Source: Dermacentor variabilis
Taxonomy: Eukaryota; Arthropoda; Arachnida; Ixodida; Ixodidae
NCBI RefSeq assembly: GCF_050947875.1
Contig: NC_134570.1
Location: 101,288,122-101,352,121, forward strand
Reading direction: 5' to 3'
DNA: 64,000 nucleotides
Shown: piece after piece, positions 50,109 to 62,049 of the stretch
How the letters are laid out: every line of letters begins with the position of its first letter
Position numbering within the stretch: position 1 is the stretch's first letter
Made by a program: the position numbers and the translations under genes
The notes under the pieces: generated by a model
Told to the model about the DNA's origin: nothing
Seen by the model: only the letters and a program-made list of their open reading frames with translations
The model's database searches: none

Positions 50109-50348
50109 GGGTGTCCCTCCAGTTGTGTTTACATCTTCGGGGTAGTGTGAAGTGTCGACGACGAGAGGGGACGAACTGTATGCGTGTGCGTGTGTGAGAG
50201 AGAAGAGATGCTATTTAGAGAAAAAGAAAGCGGACGTTGCGTCCTACGCTGCAATGTTTTCCTTTGTTCTACGGTACTGCATAACCAAAACATCATTTTC
50301 ATTTAAATTGTTCCTTCACACTGAGTTCTGTGTTAGCAGTTTTTCACA
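50109..50348 (+). mobile_element. BEL/Pao-type LTR (3' part) ending at a primer-binding site
   Basis: GTTGTGTTTACATCTTCG begins a block that recurs inverted at 54706-54480. The LTR appears to end TTTTTCACA at about 50348. It is followed by AGGTGCCGAAACCCTGGAA (50349-50367), close to the TGGTGCCGAAACCCGGGA primer-binding site common in BEL/Pao elements. The 5' edge of the LTR is not resolved. Confidence 0.65.
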
Positions 50349-50940
50349 AGGTGCCGAAACCCTGGAAAGGAGCATCCCAGTAGACAGCCGACTTTACACT
50401 TTCGTCTGCTTAGACGCAACGAACTTCGAGATGTACCAGTGTTTCTGTGGATAGACGCATGGATAAGCTCCAGGCCAAAAGGCACCGTCGTCCCGGCTAG
50501 AACTAGCGCATTGTCGTCTGCCCGGCGAGAGGGATACTCAAGCCAAGTTACCACCCCGATATACCGATTGGAAACAAGTAACAAGGAGCTGCGTAAGGTA
50601 AACGAGAAGCTGGAACCACTGATCCCAGAAGCGGCGTTCGAGGCTAAGTGCGGCGAGACAGTAAGATACGACGATTAGGCCACAGCAATGACCGGTCGTC
50701 AGCAAGCAAAGCTGACCACCCTTCAAGTGGACGACACACCGCCTGAAACTGCGCTGCAATGAAGTGACCACGAAAGTAAAGAAACAGTTCTCCAAGAGGG
50801 CATGAAGTTACCCAAGCTCCGCTTAAAAACCATCGGTGGTGAGTTGGCCAACTGGATGCCCTTTGGGGATCAATTCCAAAATACCATTCATAAGAACTCA
50901 CGAACGCAAAGCACCACCAGCAGATGTCGCGTGGTAGCGG
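50349..50940 (+). mobile_element. BEL/Pao gag N-terminal relic
   Basis: After the primer-binding site an ORF (50439-50678) and its continuation past a TAG read NKELRKVNEKLEPLIPEAAF, VRYDD, ATAMTGRQQAKLTTLQ, then LPKLRLKTIGGELANWMPFG, DQFQNTIH. This is the coiled-coil and LPKLxLxxFxG..xxWxxFWDxF pattern of BEL/Pao Gag. It breaks off near 50940; protease, RT and integrase are absent. Confidence 0.78.
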
Positions 50941-51298
50941 CGTAAAAAATACGGTAGCAATACCCTGAAAGAAGAAACTAAACTTTATTGGGCGAGCCTG
51001 TGCCCCTCAAAAACAGGCTACGCTCAAAGACCTGCGACAGTGGCGAACACAGTTGGCGATAGTCGAAACCTGATCAGCGAATCAAGCACGTCAGCTTTTA
51101 TACATGAACTATCGAACGTTCCAATGTAATCACTGGTAGCCGCGTCTCTTCCAGAAAGTTCTACAACATTCGCTTGGCGCATACATGCAATCAGATTACA
51201 CAAGGTTCGGCGGCAAAAGACAGCGGATAGATGCATTGATAACATTCAAGAAACCTACATTGAGCTCACCCGTAAAAGATAAACGAGTTCACCTGTCA
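50941..51298. other. No gene seen
   Basis: Spacer between the BEL/Pao relic and a microsatellite. No motif. Confidence 0.5.
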
Positions 51299-51474
51299 GT
51301 ATGTATGTATGTATGTATGTATGTATGTATGTATGTATGTATGTATGTATGTATGTATGTATGTATGTATGTATGTATGTATGTATGTATGTATGTATGT
51401 ATGTACGTACGTACGTACGTATGTATGGATGTATGTATGTCTGTATGTATGTATGTATGTACGTACGTACGTAT
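51299..51474. repeat. (TATG)n microsatellite with two (TACG)n blocks
   Basis: About 175 bp of TATG units with a TACG run at about 51403-51420 and a second at about 51458-51472. It creates false Tyr-Val-Cys-Met repeat ORFs in three frames. Confidence 0.97.
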
Positions 51475-51734
51475 TATTTACCTTGCAGCCTACGTCTTGG
51501 TGCTCTCATGAAGGTGTCCTGAAATTGGTGTCTGCAAAAATTAGCATACCGTGACAACAGTGCACAACAAACATAAATGACAGGCCACGACATGAATATC
51601 ATGACGTGTGTGTGTATTAGGTCATGAAATATCCTCCGAGGCATTGCTGCTCCCATGGCTGTTCCGATAACTTCGTTGGTACTAAAATTTGGCTTATTCA
51701 CCATCTGCCTTCACCCAAAAAAGAAAGATCACGT

Positions 51735-52072
51735 TCTCGTGGCGCCTGCGGCACAAACGAAGTTCCACGTCCACCGTCAAGGTCTGTGAGTGGTGCTGCT
51801 GGCTAACACTCCCAGGGTTCTACTAGGACACATAAATACAGAAGAAAAAGTGTATGGGGAAACAGCTACGTGGTAGCTCAATTGGTAGAGCATCGCACGC
51901 GAAATGCGAAGGTTGTGGGTTCGGTTGCCGCCTGCTGCAAATTGTTTTTTTCCATCCACTCTCTATTTTTCATTAAGTTTTCGTTTCTTTAAGTCATTCA
52001 TTAAGATCAATTATTTTCCCCTATGTTGTCTTCTGTGTCAGTGTTTGTTGGCTTCTCATGATTAAGTTCCAG
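51735..52072 (+). mobile_element. tRNA-derived SINE, most complete copy
   Basis: A leader (GAAGTTCCACGTCCACCG to CACATAAATACAG) is followed by a tRNA-like part with A box TAGCTCAATTGGTAGAGCA (51873-51891) and B box GGTTCGGTTGCC (51918-51929). TCGCA/TGCGA can form the anticodon stem. The body then has CATCCACTC, CTATGTTGTC..GTGTCAGTG and TTGGCTTCTCATGA. The other copies in this window lack the A box. It is not a functional tRNA gene: the acceptor stem does not close and there is no proper T-arm pairing. Confidence 0.78.
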
Positions 52073-52499
52073 CAAGAAACTTTTCGCATCTTGAACCATC
52101 GGCGAAGCATAGTACCCTCTGCCTCCCAGCACTGGCCCATCTACGTAACGTGTTGCTCATAGGACTGGTTAGCACGTTACCAGAATACATCATTTAAAAT
52201 TAATAGGGTGCACAAAGCAATCATCGGGATGTTTGTAAGAAAGCAAAAGCTTAGAACCTTATGCATTGTTAGCGAAGGTATCTCGTTTCTTTGAGTGCTC
52301 CAGTGTTCCTTGTGGTTCAGTAACAACGGTTCAGTTCTAGTTCAACTCTAGGGTGAGAAAATATAGGTTAAAATAATGGTTCAAGCCCATTTAAATAGGT
52401 TGTGGTTTATTCGGCGAATCGAAGTGCAATTACGGAAGAAAGTCTGCAGATCCCACGCTCTACGGGAATCGCTGTTATGCGAACCAGTGTTGGGCGGTA
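52073..52499. other. No gene seen
   Basis: Spacer without motifs. Confidence 0.5.
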
Positions 52500-52549
52500 C
52501 TACCAAGTGAACGAAGCGACACGATGTATGTGGTTACCTACATGACAGG

Positions 52550-52745
52550 GAATTGATGATACGCAAGTCACGAACTGTCAATTATGTTCGTCATACACGA
52601 TTGTCATACTATGCCAGTTTTGATACGTACAAAAACATAGGCGCCTATTTCATGACCTATATTATACACAAGTCATGACATTCGCGCCATACTCACCATT
52701 TATCTTCGTCATACACTCTCATCATACTATGCCAAGTTCCGTGCA
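52550..52745. repeat. Imperfect tandem repeat, two units
   Basis: CACAAGTCA or CGCAAGTCA, then TTCGTCATACAC, then TCATACTATGCCA occur twice in the same order, units about 110 bp apart. Confidence 0.65.
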
Positions 52746-54479
52746 TACCGGCAAAGCGTGAAATGTTCGCCACAATATGCTCCGCTTAAAAAAAAAAAAC
52801 AGGCTGATCCCACGCCCTTTGGAATCGATGTTTGCGTAGCAGCATGCGTGGAGCCTAGCAAGTTCATGAAACGAGTATGAGTGAACCAAGACGTAGGCGG
52901 CTGCTTCATGTCCTAGATGACACATGTAGTAGCTTCGACGGCGCGGCCGGACGTGGGACCTACGGCGTGAGGCCTAACGGCCTGGTACTAAACGCCGCTA
53001 AAGAAGAGCCGGACAGCTCGAGTCTGGTGCTATACAAAGAATGCGTTTATTCCAGTGAGGGGAAAGGAAACACATCAGGGCACACTTACAGCGTTGTGCG
53101 CGAAACGGCGCCAGCAATCATAACTATTCCAAACCAAACCTGGGTAGCAAACTGCATAATACATCACGTCTCCCTTGATATAAAAATGCGCCACTCGCTC
53201 TCCTCGCGTAAGAAGCAAGAGTGATGACTTACAGAAGGATAGAAAAGTGTAAGCAGTTATGCAATGACTAAGGGTTGACTTATGACCACCTATCATTATT
53301 CATCTTTTTTATAGTTTGGGAAAGGGAAAAATAATTCCAATGGAAACTCGGCACACTACATGCTACGTGTGATTAACTTGAAATCAGCTTGGACTAGGGA
53401 CCACATACACGCACCGAATCATGTGTTTGGTGATGACATGTTTATAGAATGAACATTCAGGGACATGTAGCTATCACGTACTTTCTTTTTCTAAGCAGAC
53501 ATTTATGGCTTCCCCATTTTTAAAAGAAAGAAGCATATCACATAAAGACACTGAAAATGAACACAACTTCATGAACACAATTCCATTGAAGTTTAGGAAA
53601 TACCCCTCTTGGGAGGACAAGACGTGCATACTTGCACATTCACGTAATGCATGACAAGAGTTCACAGAGTACAAGAAGCAATGCAAACATCCGTGTGCCC
53701 CCTTGAATAACACTGATGTGTGGCTCATTAGCTCTGAGCTTGCATAGAGACACATCTGAGGCTGTCGTGGATTCAAGACTGCGCTTATAAGGCACTTTGC
53801 ACTGCAAGAATATTGGGAATCCCCCCTTGAGGATGTTATAGGACCAAATAAATACGCAAAATACGCTTAGTTTTAAAGAGACTAAGTCGTATGACGGCCG
53901 TTACCGTAGTCAAGATGTGCATAATGCACGTTTACGCTGCAAGAAATGTAAGGCAAAATAAATGTAAGGTATCCCTTCTGTGAAGACGCTAAGGAGTGCA
54001 GTAACGAAAGTTTTTTTTATGAGTTTCCACCACTTGGATCCACTGTTTAATAAGCATTAAGTAACACGCAGTATAGCAGTAAACGCAGAGTAGCTAGGAG
54101 ACGTGCCCATTTCACCTTTATGCTTCGAGAAATCCTCCCATTTGACGGATACTACTTGTGTACTATTTACCAAAAAACACAAGGAAGGACTCTAGGCTAA
54201 AGAGCCCAATTCGCATGGGAGGGTTGAAATATCTCTAGACAATAAACCAAGGCAGAAAGCTACTAGAAAATATAATCCTACGGATTACTAATACGGATAT
54301 AGACCTACGGATTACTGATTCAGGTTGTAGAGTTGGATGGGAGGAATTGCTACTCGTGCAGGAACTCGAGCGCGTGTCGGTGTCCTGAGTGCCTTCAGGA
54401 GCTGTGTCTTGGGTAGTAATGTCCCACAGACGTTCGGGAGACCTTTATGCGTCGGGTGTGTGACAGATTGATAACACAG
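52746..54479. other. No gene seen
   Basis: ORF 52877-53224 (115 codons) lies in a GC-richer stretch but has no recognised motif. The remainder is AT-rich. Confidence 0.4.
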
Positions 54480-54706
54480 AACTCAGAAGGAAAAACTTAA
54501 AGAAAACTTCCGGTTATGCAGTTCAGTTGAACAAAGTAAATACTCGCAGCATAGAGCGCAACGTCCGCTCTCTTTCGTCTCTAAAGAGCACCTCTCCTCT
54601 CTCACACAAACACGCACTCACACGCGCAAACGGTTCGTGCCCTCTCCACGTCGAAGGTCCACCCCACTTCGAAGATGTAAACACAACAGGAGCGACTCTC
54701 TGTAAG
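54480..54706 (-). mobile_element. BEL/Pao-type LTR fragment
   Basis: In reverse complement it matches 50109-50300: TTGTGTTTACATCTTCG, a GT-rich stretch, GAGAG..GAGA.GTGCT.TTTAGAGA, GCGGACGTTGCG and TGCATAACC. No gag or primer-binding site was found beside this copy. Confidence 0.68.
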
Positions 54707-55505
54707 ATAAGTAAGTAAGTGCTTTATTTCCCATATACAACATACATTTGAATATAGAGAGTTCTTGAGGAAATAAGATGCATCAGCAGCTTGACTAAGT
54801 CCTGAAACCCATTCTGTGGCTGCAGCAGGGGGATGAACAGTGCATGTGGGAATTATAACAGTAAAGCAGAATAGGACTAATAAAATAACGCAAAAGAAAC
54901 AAAACATAAACATTGATAAACCAAAGCAAGTTACATATTAGAAATTATATTAAGAAATATATTAATATAAATTAATATTCAGTTACATATTAAGAAATCA
55001 GCAGTATGCAGGAAAAATAAACGACACTCAGATCAGTCATGCATACTAAGAACTAATGACGTTGCAAAAGTAATATTGTGATCTACAAGTACAAATTCAT
55101 AAGTATAAAACCAGCTCTAGCAGCAATAATGATTATACAGACTAGTTAAGGAAGGCTGCAAAACATCGCTATGATGCGCGATCAGTATGTTAAGCAGGAC
55201 AGGCAGCGTATAAGCTATCATTTGCTTTCCATAATTTGTGCGCGGCTGTATTACGTACCAATATTCTGGAGATCGTGTTTGATAATGGCGTATGTTCTGT
55301 TTAAGGCTAGCTATGGAACGGATATAACAATTATTCGATTTACACTCCCTAACGTATGCACGGACTAACCTGTAAGTGTATAAATTATGCGCTTTGTGTA
55401 TTTTCAGTTCTTGGAAAAGAGGTTCACTTGGGGAGTTCCATGTTACATCACATATCACACGGATAATTTTTTTCTGAATTATGAACAATTTACCTATATT
55501 TGTGA
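54707..55505 (-). mobile_element. CR1-like LINE 3' end
   Basis: The minus-strand ORF 55488-55117 reads FIIQKKIIRVICDVTWNSPS, EPLFQELKIHKAHNLYTYRL, RSPEYW and TNYGKQMIAYTLPVLLN. This is the C-terminal block of CR1/Jockey-type LINE Pol. A non-coding 3' part follows, with AATAAAG at 54728-54722 and an (ACTT)n tail at 54720-54707 that abuts the BEL LTR fragment. Confidence 0.8.
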
Positions 55506-55509
55506 CAGA

Positions 55510-56320
55510 TGTGGACAGATCGAGTGCCGTGGAGATTACTGAACTTCGCAGCGGACTTCGTATGATTCAAGAAAGTCTACCACAAACATGAAACATATTT
55601 CTCCATTAGAAAACAGCCCTGCATTGCCTGCCATCTTCTCTACGTCGTGGGCCATAAGAGCAACTTGTGTTGGGGGTAAGGCAGCGATATCACCAAACAG
55701 GAGAGAAAAGGCCTTGGACTTGACATCACTTTGCAGTGGCTCCAATATCCACTCCCCCCCCCCCCATCTGCATATTGGGCAACGAACATGCCGATGAAGC
55801 CGCTATAGGAGGGCTCACCAAAATGTCGTGAAGCAACCCACCCCGCTATCAAAAATCGATGCAGATACAAAGCTTCGCATACTCACGCGTCATTCCCCAC
55901 GATCCACGTGGAGCATGCCAGGTTTTCGGCATACTTGACTGCACCGCCGGAACCCATCCCATCGACTACGCATTCCATCTGGACTACCCGGACTCGCGAC
56001 AACTGTTCTCTGCCGACTGTCACTCGAATTATTTTTTATGAATGCATTTGCTTAGCACATAGGTATGGCTAACAGTGCTGCCTGTGACTGTTACGCAGCG
56101 AGGAAACGAGCATATCCTCTGTCATTGTCCCCGCTTCAGCTCCCAGAGACAGTCGCTCGTGTAGGCATTGGCACATCTCGACTGCGGGTCGCTTTCTGAG
56201 CCGACCATCCGGATATGCTTGCTGATGCGGTCTCAGCAACCGAAGCCGCTACTAAAGTTGCTCCGGTCGAACAGCCTGTTCGAACGGTTGTGACACTGCT
56301 GCGTTCCTTTGTGCGTGTGT
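55510..56320 (+). mobile_element. I-like LINE RNase H and C-terminal relic
   Basis: ILGNEHADEAAIGG at about 55770-55815 is the last RNase H motif (GNExAD). Downstream frames give MANSAACDCY and then HILCHCPRFSSQRQS with LAHLDCGSLSEPTI, the Cys/His C-terminal knuckle typical of these LINEs. Three frameshifts and a C-run at 55756-55768 break it. Confidence 0.72.
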
Positions 56321-57910
56321 GTTTTTATCCCCCTCTCTTTCTATGTCGGCATGCTTTATTTTTCTGCCTCTCCTTGCCCGTTCTTCATTGCAGGGTAGCA
56401 AAGCGGATATATTGTGGTTAACCTAACTGCCTTTCGCATCTCATTCATGTCCCCCTCTCTCTCTTTATGTCGTTGATACCAACGAAAAATTAAGCCCGCC
56501 ACATGCCCGTATTCTCCTTGGCGGTACGAAAAAAGCAATTTTATAACGAGCGAAGAAACTCACGGTAGCTTCACTAAGACATGACTTCTTTAAAGGATGG
56601 CTAGCCTCAAACAAACAAAAACGGCAGAGGAAGACAATACCCTCGAAATATCTTCACTACCTCTCCCTCTTCACTAAGTTATGTGTACAAATATATGTGC
56701 GAAAAACATAGACATTGCGTCATTTTTTTTCCTTTGGGATAATGTCTAGTGAATTTCACATTGGGTATAGAAGATAAGCGAAGTAACGCTAAATAAGTCT
56801 ATAAATAGTAAACGCTATTTTGTTTTTGCAGTAAATAGCATAAACTGTCTCCAATACGGACAGCTCTTAGTGCAATCAGCAGAGAAATATGTAACAATCG
56901 TTAAAACTCAAGAACAATTATTAGCTTAAAAGAATTTCAGTGGGATTTAAGGAAGAAAAAGTATCAGCATAAGTGCGAGTATCACTTTTACACAATAAAT
57001 AGCATAAAAAACAAGAATAAAATGCTGCGTGAAGTTCTTAGCACCCCTCATGCCTTTCGGATTAAGGCTGTTGCTTTTTACAGTCCAAATGATAGCAATC
57101 AAACGGGAAGATGTAGTCGTTATTTATCAGCTCTTAAAATAACCTGAGCGCTGGTTTGATTGCCCGGTAAGTCAAGATTTATATAAAGATTCTTTTCCGC
57201 ATAACACCCTTCTTCTACTGGCAAAATCGATACAATGCCACTCACAGAATCGGTAGTTCAAAGCAAAATTCTTATTTTCTGTCGAAGAACAACGACACGT
57301 ACGCAAGGCGACAGGTACACAGCGTCCTGTGCAGGTGTCGTTCGTCTGGTCCCTTGTGTTCTCTGGCGCTGTTTTACTGCGGTAATGAATCAACTAGCCC
57401 AAAAATCGTCTCGATCCTTTTATCTTCAATGCAAGATATGGTATTTCGTTTATCAACATCATCGTTTATCAACCTGCTGTACTTCTGCAGTACCAGTGGT
57501 CAGTCGTTACAGTTAACTGAATCAGACATAGTAGACGTTGGTAATGCAATGTAAATTTTAATATTGTTCAGCCTCTTAAACGCGACCAAGTGTTAATTCC
57601 TATACAAGTGCTACACCAGTACATTTCTTTTACTGTCAACCTTTGGTTAATGCCGCAAATCCAAAAAATACCTATGAGAATAAAAAAAAAACACGTGGTG
57701 AAATTTACTCGGTGCTATATATGTATCCCTGCTCTCCATAAAGTTTCCAGTAGATCGCGTTTCCAGGCTTTCAAGCTGCTCAAATTGTCATCCCATTGAT
57801 CATTTCGCTCTGGCGTATAAGAAGGTGACATTGAGACATGTGCAATATATACGGGCACAACGCCCGCGAAGGAAGTTAAACAATTTTTTCCATTCAGTAT
57901 TTCTACAAAA
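56321..57910. other. No gene seen
   Basis: AT-rich with short ORFs lacking motifs. Confidence 0.45.
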
Positions 57911-57914
57911 ATCA

Positions 57915-58115
57915 CTGCTCGTTTTTGATAAATTCCAAGCGTATGAAGCGATATCGCGGCTCTGTACGGACACTTGCATTTTTCCTTCGGGGATACATCG
58001 GGGAGGAAGCGCGCCGTCTTCCTTCGCGCCCTAGGCAAGGGAGGGGGAGGAGGGGGCGGGTTCTACCTTGGGCGGCCCCGTCGGGCCGCTGTACTTTGAA
58101 AGCCATCTGCGATGG
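57915..58115. repeat. GC-rich block, probable repeat fragment
   Basis: A sharp GC-rich island with a GGGAGGGGGAGGAGGGGGCGG-like run and ORFs on both strands that overlap without motifs. It resembles tick dispersed repeats, but this is a weak call. Confidence 0.35.
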
Positions 58116-58985
58116 TTAGAGAGCACGCCGCCTGCTGTGTTTTCGCGGCTTAGTTCCCATTAACGCTAGCAGGAGCAAAAGGTCAAGTTGCTGGCTGCTA
58201 CTGCTACGCTTACACACTTGAGCGTTTTGACAGCGAGCTTCTGCAGTCATCGAGTGAGATGTGCCCTTGTCAGCTTGAGTGCACTTGAGTATGTTTACAA
58301 CTTTACATGGCTGATAAAACTACTTGCTTTACTTCTTATATCTCTCCACTAATTTATCGCTCCACTAATTTACCGCGTAATCGCTGCTTCGCCTTTCGAG
58401 AATAATTGCGACCTTTTTGAAGTGTTGGCTTTCAAATATACCAACACTATATTTTCTTAGTTTTTCTGTTTCTGGAAAGACTGGGCCGACCGTGCATTCT
58501 CCATGACTGCTCGCACACGAGTATCCATTGGCGTTTCGCCAGTGAATGTAGAAGTCGTGGCGTTGACGAAATCCAACTCCCCTTGTCGAGACGTTGACTC
58601 CAGCGATACTCTCTGTTCTACTAATTTCAATATCTACATACAACAAGAAACAATTAATAACAACACCACCTTAGGTTCATCTACGCCGCTTTATTGGTTT
58701 TCATAATTTTTAACAACATTCTCCACTTTGCGTAGCGGTCGCACGCAGTGTTTGCACTACTGTACAACAGAGTGAACGTGTCAGCTTGTAGAGCCACGCG
58801 TGGTTGTCATGTGCCTCTTCGGCGTCCTCGTATTTCGCTCTGTTCCCTAGTTCAGACGGTTATTCAATAATTTGCATCCAAATATGCTTGATGTTCCCGC
58901 CTAAGGTGCGCAAGTTCTTGCAAAGACTAAATGAAAACTGAAAATTAGGTAGTGAGCAATGGTACATAAATATTTCATTGACTTG
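58116..58985. other. No gene seen
   Basis: Spacer upstream of gene F. The small ORFs have no motif. Confidence 0.45.
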
Positions 58986-58989
58986 CACT

Positions 58990-59310
58990 GCAATGGCAGC
59001 ACTAAAAGCGCAATGATCACGGCGGCACTCATGGGGAGACACTAGTGGTCAAAAAGAGGTACGCTCAATTCAATGTACGAGAATACAAGCGTACGACGGC
59101 TGTTACAGCGCACAGTATATAAGCGATCGAGTGCTACTGCGCGTAATTGAGACCGTTTATTCGAGGACATGTCGCAACGGAAAGCCATCGAGACCGCGAA
59201 GGCTCAAACTGTTTTCAATTTCAACTGCGACAGGTGAAGTAACGTTGTGCACGCGTTACCGAAGTTATGCAAGGAAATCATTGCACAAGAAAATGCGAGA
59301 GTCTCCGCAA
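58990..59310 (+). promoter_or_regulatory. Gene F upstream region shared with gene D
   Basis: Counterpart of 34540-34855. It holds an extra TATATAAG at about 59116 in a CACAG context like that of the main promoter. Confidence 0.55.
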
Positions 59311-59377
59311 AACACCACTGGCGATTTACCGGCTCACAGTATAAAAAGGCCGCGATTTCGCACGAACATCAACCAGT
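59311..59377 (+). promoter_or_regulatory. Core promoter of gene F
   Basis: AACACCACTGG (59311-59321), TATAAAAAGG from 59340 and CCAGT (59373-59377) precede the ATG at 59411. Spacings are identical to gene D (29, 33 and 71 bp). A second TATA-like TATATAAG in a similar CACAG context lies near 59116. Confidence 0.78.
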
Positions 59378-59410
59378 CCGTTCTGTGAACACCTGCTGCG
59401 TCGTACTATC

Positions 59411-60829
59411 ATGGTAAGACGACGGACTCCACAAGCGCAGATATAGTGTAATAATTTGGATCGCGATACTTGCAACAAATTATTAAATTTCACCTCTCAG
59501 TGTTACGTGAACAAGCACTGTTCTACCTTTCGAAATGTTCATGTCAGCTACGCTTCATTTTACCGCAGCTATAAAAGAAGAAAGCATGGAATTAGTATGG
59601 CCGCGTTAGTTATTCTGGATTTCATGCTTTAGCGGGGATTTGGTTTAGCGTTTAATTTTGTTTTCTTTTATGGGTAATCGCTGCATCAACAGCACGTGAG
59701 ACAGCGGTCATTGTTAACGTGTAATTCTGTACTGCTCTGAAAAGAACGAAGTTTGAACATGTAGACTAGAGAAACGACTTTTAAGATAAGTGGTCACGTA
59801 CTAATTTGTATAAAGCGGCGAAATCGACGTTTTAGGTAGTGCGTCGGAGAAAAATTATTAGCAGGCTTTCCAACATTGAGTAGCATTTAAATATATCAAT
59901 TAAGAGCAATATGCTTGATTAGTAATGTGCGAACTGTCGCGTTTTGGTTCTCGGAGGAACACTAGCACCATTCGAATGAGCTTTCAATTCACACTCGAAA
60001 AGAAAAAGAACTCGTTTTTGTTTCAGTAATCCTTCTTATAGGACGTTCATACCATAATCTATTCTAGCAGTGCGCAGCCTTTGTCTTATATTCTAACACT
60101 ACGAGCTACCATATCCTGAATAGGCCTGCGTGATGCCGATATCATTACCTTTATAACCTTCTACATTCAGATCCGTGCCTGCCTCCTCCTCGCCCTGGCC
60201 ACCTGTGCCTTCGGCGTCTACTCCGGCTACCCTTACGGCTACTCTGTGGCTGCTCCCGCCGCGTATGCGTCCTACCAAGCTCCATATGGTTCACTATCCT
60301 CATACGGCTATGGACTTGGCCAGGGTGTGCCGTCCTATGGCTACGGACTGGGAAGCTATGGCCTGAGCTACGGGCAGGGTCTGGGTGGTCTGGGTTACTC
60401 CACCGTTCTGCACAAGAAATGTAAGAACACAATTCTAATTTTGAGGTCAAAGAGCTCTGCTCCTATTCCTATTGTAAGCTACCGCGCTGCATTAGCTTAG
60501 GATGGCAATAGAAATTAGAGGATATTACAGTGATAGAGCACTGCAGTTACCAATGTCTTCTATAATCACGTTTATTTTCTTTCTTCGAGGCGTGGTGATG
60601 CCTGTTGGCGCATGCTTCGTGATTTATAGTATGCTGGTACCGTCATATCAGTTCGAACATTGAAAAGTAGTATAGCTAATAGAACAGTTCTTCAAGCGAT
60701 TTAATTAAAATATTCATGCCAATTTGCCAAAGTTGTATGTATTGGCGTTTTCACCAGTGAAATATCGTGCGATTCTTGAAGCTATTATTCTCACACGTAC
60801 ATATATATATATTTTTTCTCTTTTCAGAG
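59411..60829 (+). CDS. Gene F: small secreted Gly/Tyr-rich protein
   Basis: Coding parts are ATG 59411-59413 (then GTAAGACGACGG, nearly identical to the start of gene D intron 1), exon 2 60171-60420 (250 nt, after ACATTCAG) and the last two stop bases 60828-60829, giving T|AG; 84 residues. A signal peptide (IRACLLLALATCAFG after Met) is followed by VYSGYPYGYS, AYASYQAPYGSLSSYGYGLG, YGYGLGSYGLSYGQGLGGLGY and STVLHKK. Intron 1 is 757 bp and intron 2 is 407 bp. It is closest to D in promoter, intron starts and 3' exon. One His of the YHAP motif is Gln here. Cys-free, basic, very Tyr/Gly-rich mature chain; a secreted structural protein is the best guess. Confidence 0.88.
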
Positions 60830-60905
60830 TCTTCTTGAGGAAAAATCGCTGCATTTCATCAAAACAAATGTCCAGTATGTTCAAATAAAATGTAAACCCT
60901 ATTCG
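60828..60905 (+). terminator. 3' exon and poly(A) signal of gene F
   Basis: A pyrimidine tract ending CTTTTCAG precedes AGTCTTC at 60828, completing TAG. AATAAA is at 60884-60889. It aligns by eye with the 3' exon of gene D. Confidence 0.74.
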
Positions 60906-61425
60906 TTGCTGTTTGTTTCGTGCAAAAGTTGCGTATGAACTATTCTTTATGTGCCCCGCCATATTCCGTAGTAAGTGGGGCCATCTATGAGCTGTCAGCT
61001 TTCGCCGCCATGGTGGCTGGGGCGAACGCTCCATCTTGTAAGCCATGGTATACATCCGCTCGGTGGCATTTTCGGGCTGTCATGGTGTACTTGAAATAAT
61101 GCAGTGGCTTCCATGTGGGGAATGATTCGTTGAGGCCTGCTGAAATAATTTAACCTGGAATGACTGGAGTTTATGCTGCCGTTGAAGCAGAACAAGCCTT
61201 TAGCGCGATGTCTGGGCATGTTTGCTAGCGTTCAACCCGCCTGAGAGACATGTTGAATATACTTCTGAAAATATTCGCGAATGTGCTAACATACGCAACG
61301 TTAGGAGTTACTTGTTTCACACTTATGCTTGAACATTCAATCATACAGGGCCGCTAGAGCGTAAGGCTATCCAAGCTTTTCTATTCCAATTCTGTAATCA
61401 GACCTCCTTGATTTGTCAAAAAAAA
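60906..61425. other. No gene seen
   Basis: Downstream of gene F. A CGCCGCCATGGTGGCTGGGGC-like patch at about 61004-61023 has no extended ORF. Confidence 0.45.
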
Positions 61426-61429
61426 ATAC

Positions 61430-61790
61430 TCAACCCACCCCCCACTTCAAATGTCTGTCATGCGACGTGATGAAAACTGCGATAGCTCTCCATATGATAT
61501 GACGTGTAGACACTGAATATGCATGAATATACCGTATAAAATAAAAATAATTATTTCTGATTCGCCACGTTTCCTTCACCAACCCTCTACTATTGGTCAG
61601 AAATTCTGGGGGTGCACCCACTTTGCATGTCGGTCACGCGACGTCGCAAAAATGCGAAAACTCACCGTGTTGAAGTGACGTGATCGCGTTAAAGATGCGT
61701 TATTATGCCAAACAAAATTGATTCTATTCTGAATAGCCGCAGACTGCCCAGTTCCGCCATGAATAGAGCATGTCTGCCCACCGATCGCTG
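61430..61790 (-). repeat. Two-unit diverged repeat
   Basis: Two consecutive segments (about 61435-61600 and 61605-61790) encode related minus-strand strings: FITSHDRHLKWGVG and FATSRDRHAKWVHP, preceded by HAYSVSTRHIIW and LTRSRHFNTVSF. They look like a dimeric dispersed repeat. Confidence 0.6.
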
Positions 61791-62049
61791 AGGCACTGGC
61801 TATTAGCATCTGCCAGGAAGCATGGATTTTTTTGCTTGTAATAAACCTTTTGCGTGTCAATATTAGGTTATCGAGACCTTTCGGCACATATACGACATTA
61901 TTCTGCCAGTTCTTCTTTGCTGAGGATGCAATATGACCATACGCCATACTCACCACTATATCACCATACGCCATTCCCCATACGCTATACAACATCGGCA
62001 TATAGCCATAGTTCTTAATGGGTCGGGATTGTCTCTATAAGGTTCCTAC

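Noticed and set aside
51185..51554. Three overlapping ORFs of repeated Met-Tyr-Val-Cys
   Set aside because: Translation of the TATG microsatellite in three frames; not coding.
51870..51935. A tRNA gene
   Set aside because: A and B boxes and an anticodon-like stem exist, but acceptor and T stems do not pair, and the sequence continues into a SINE body shared with other copies.
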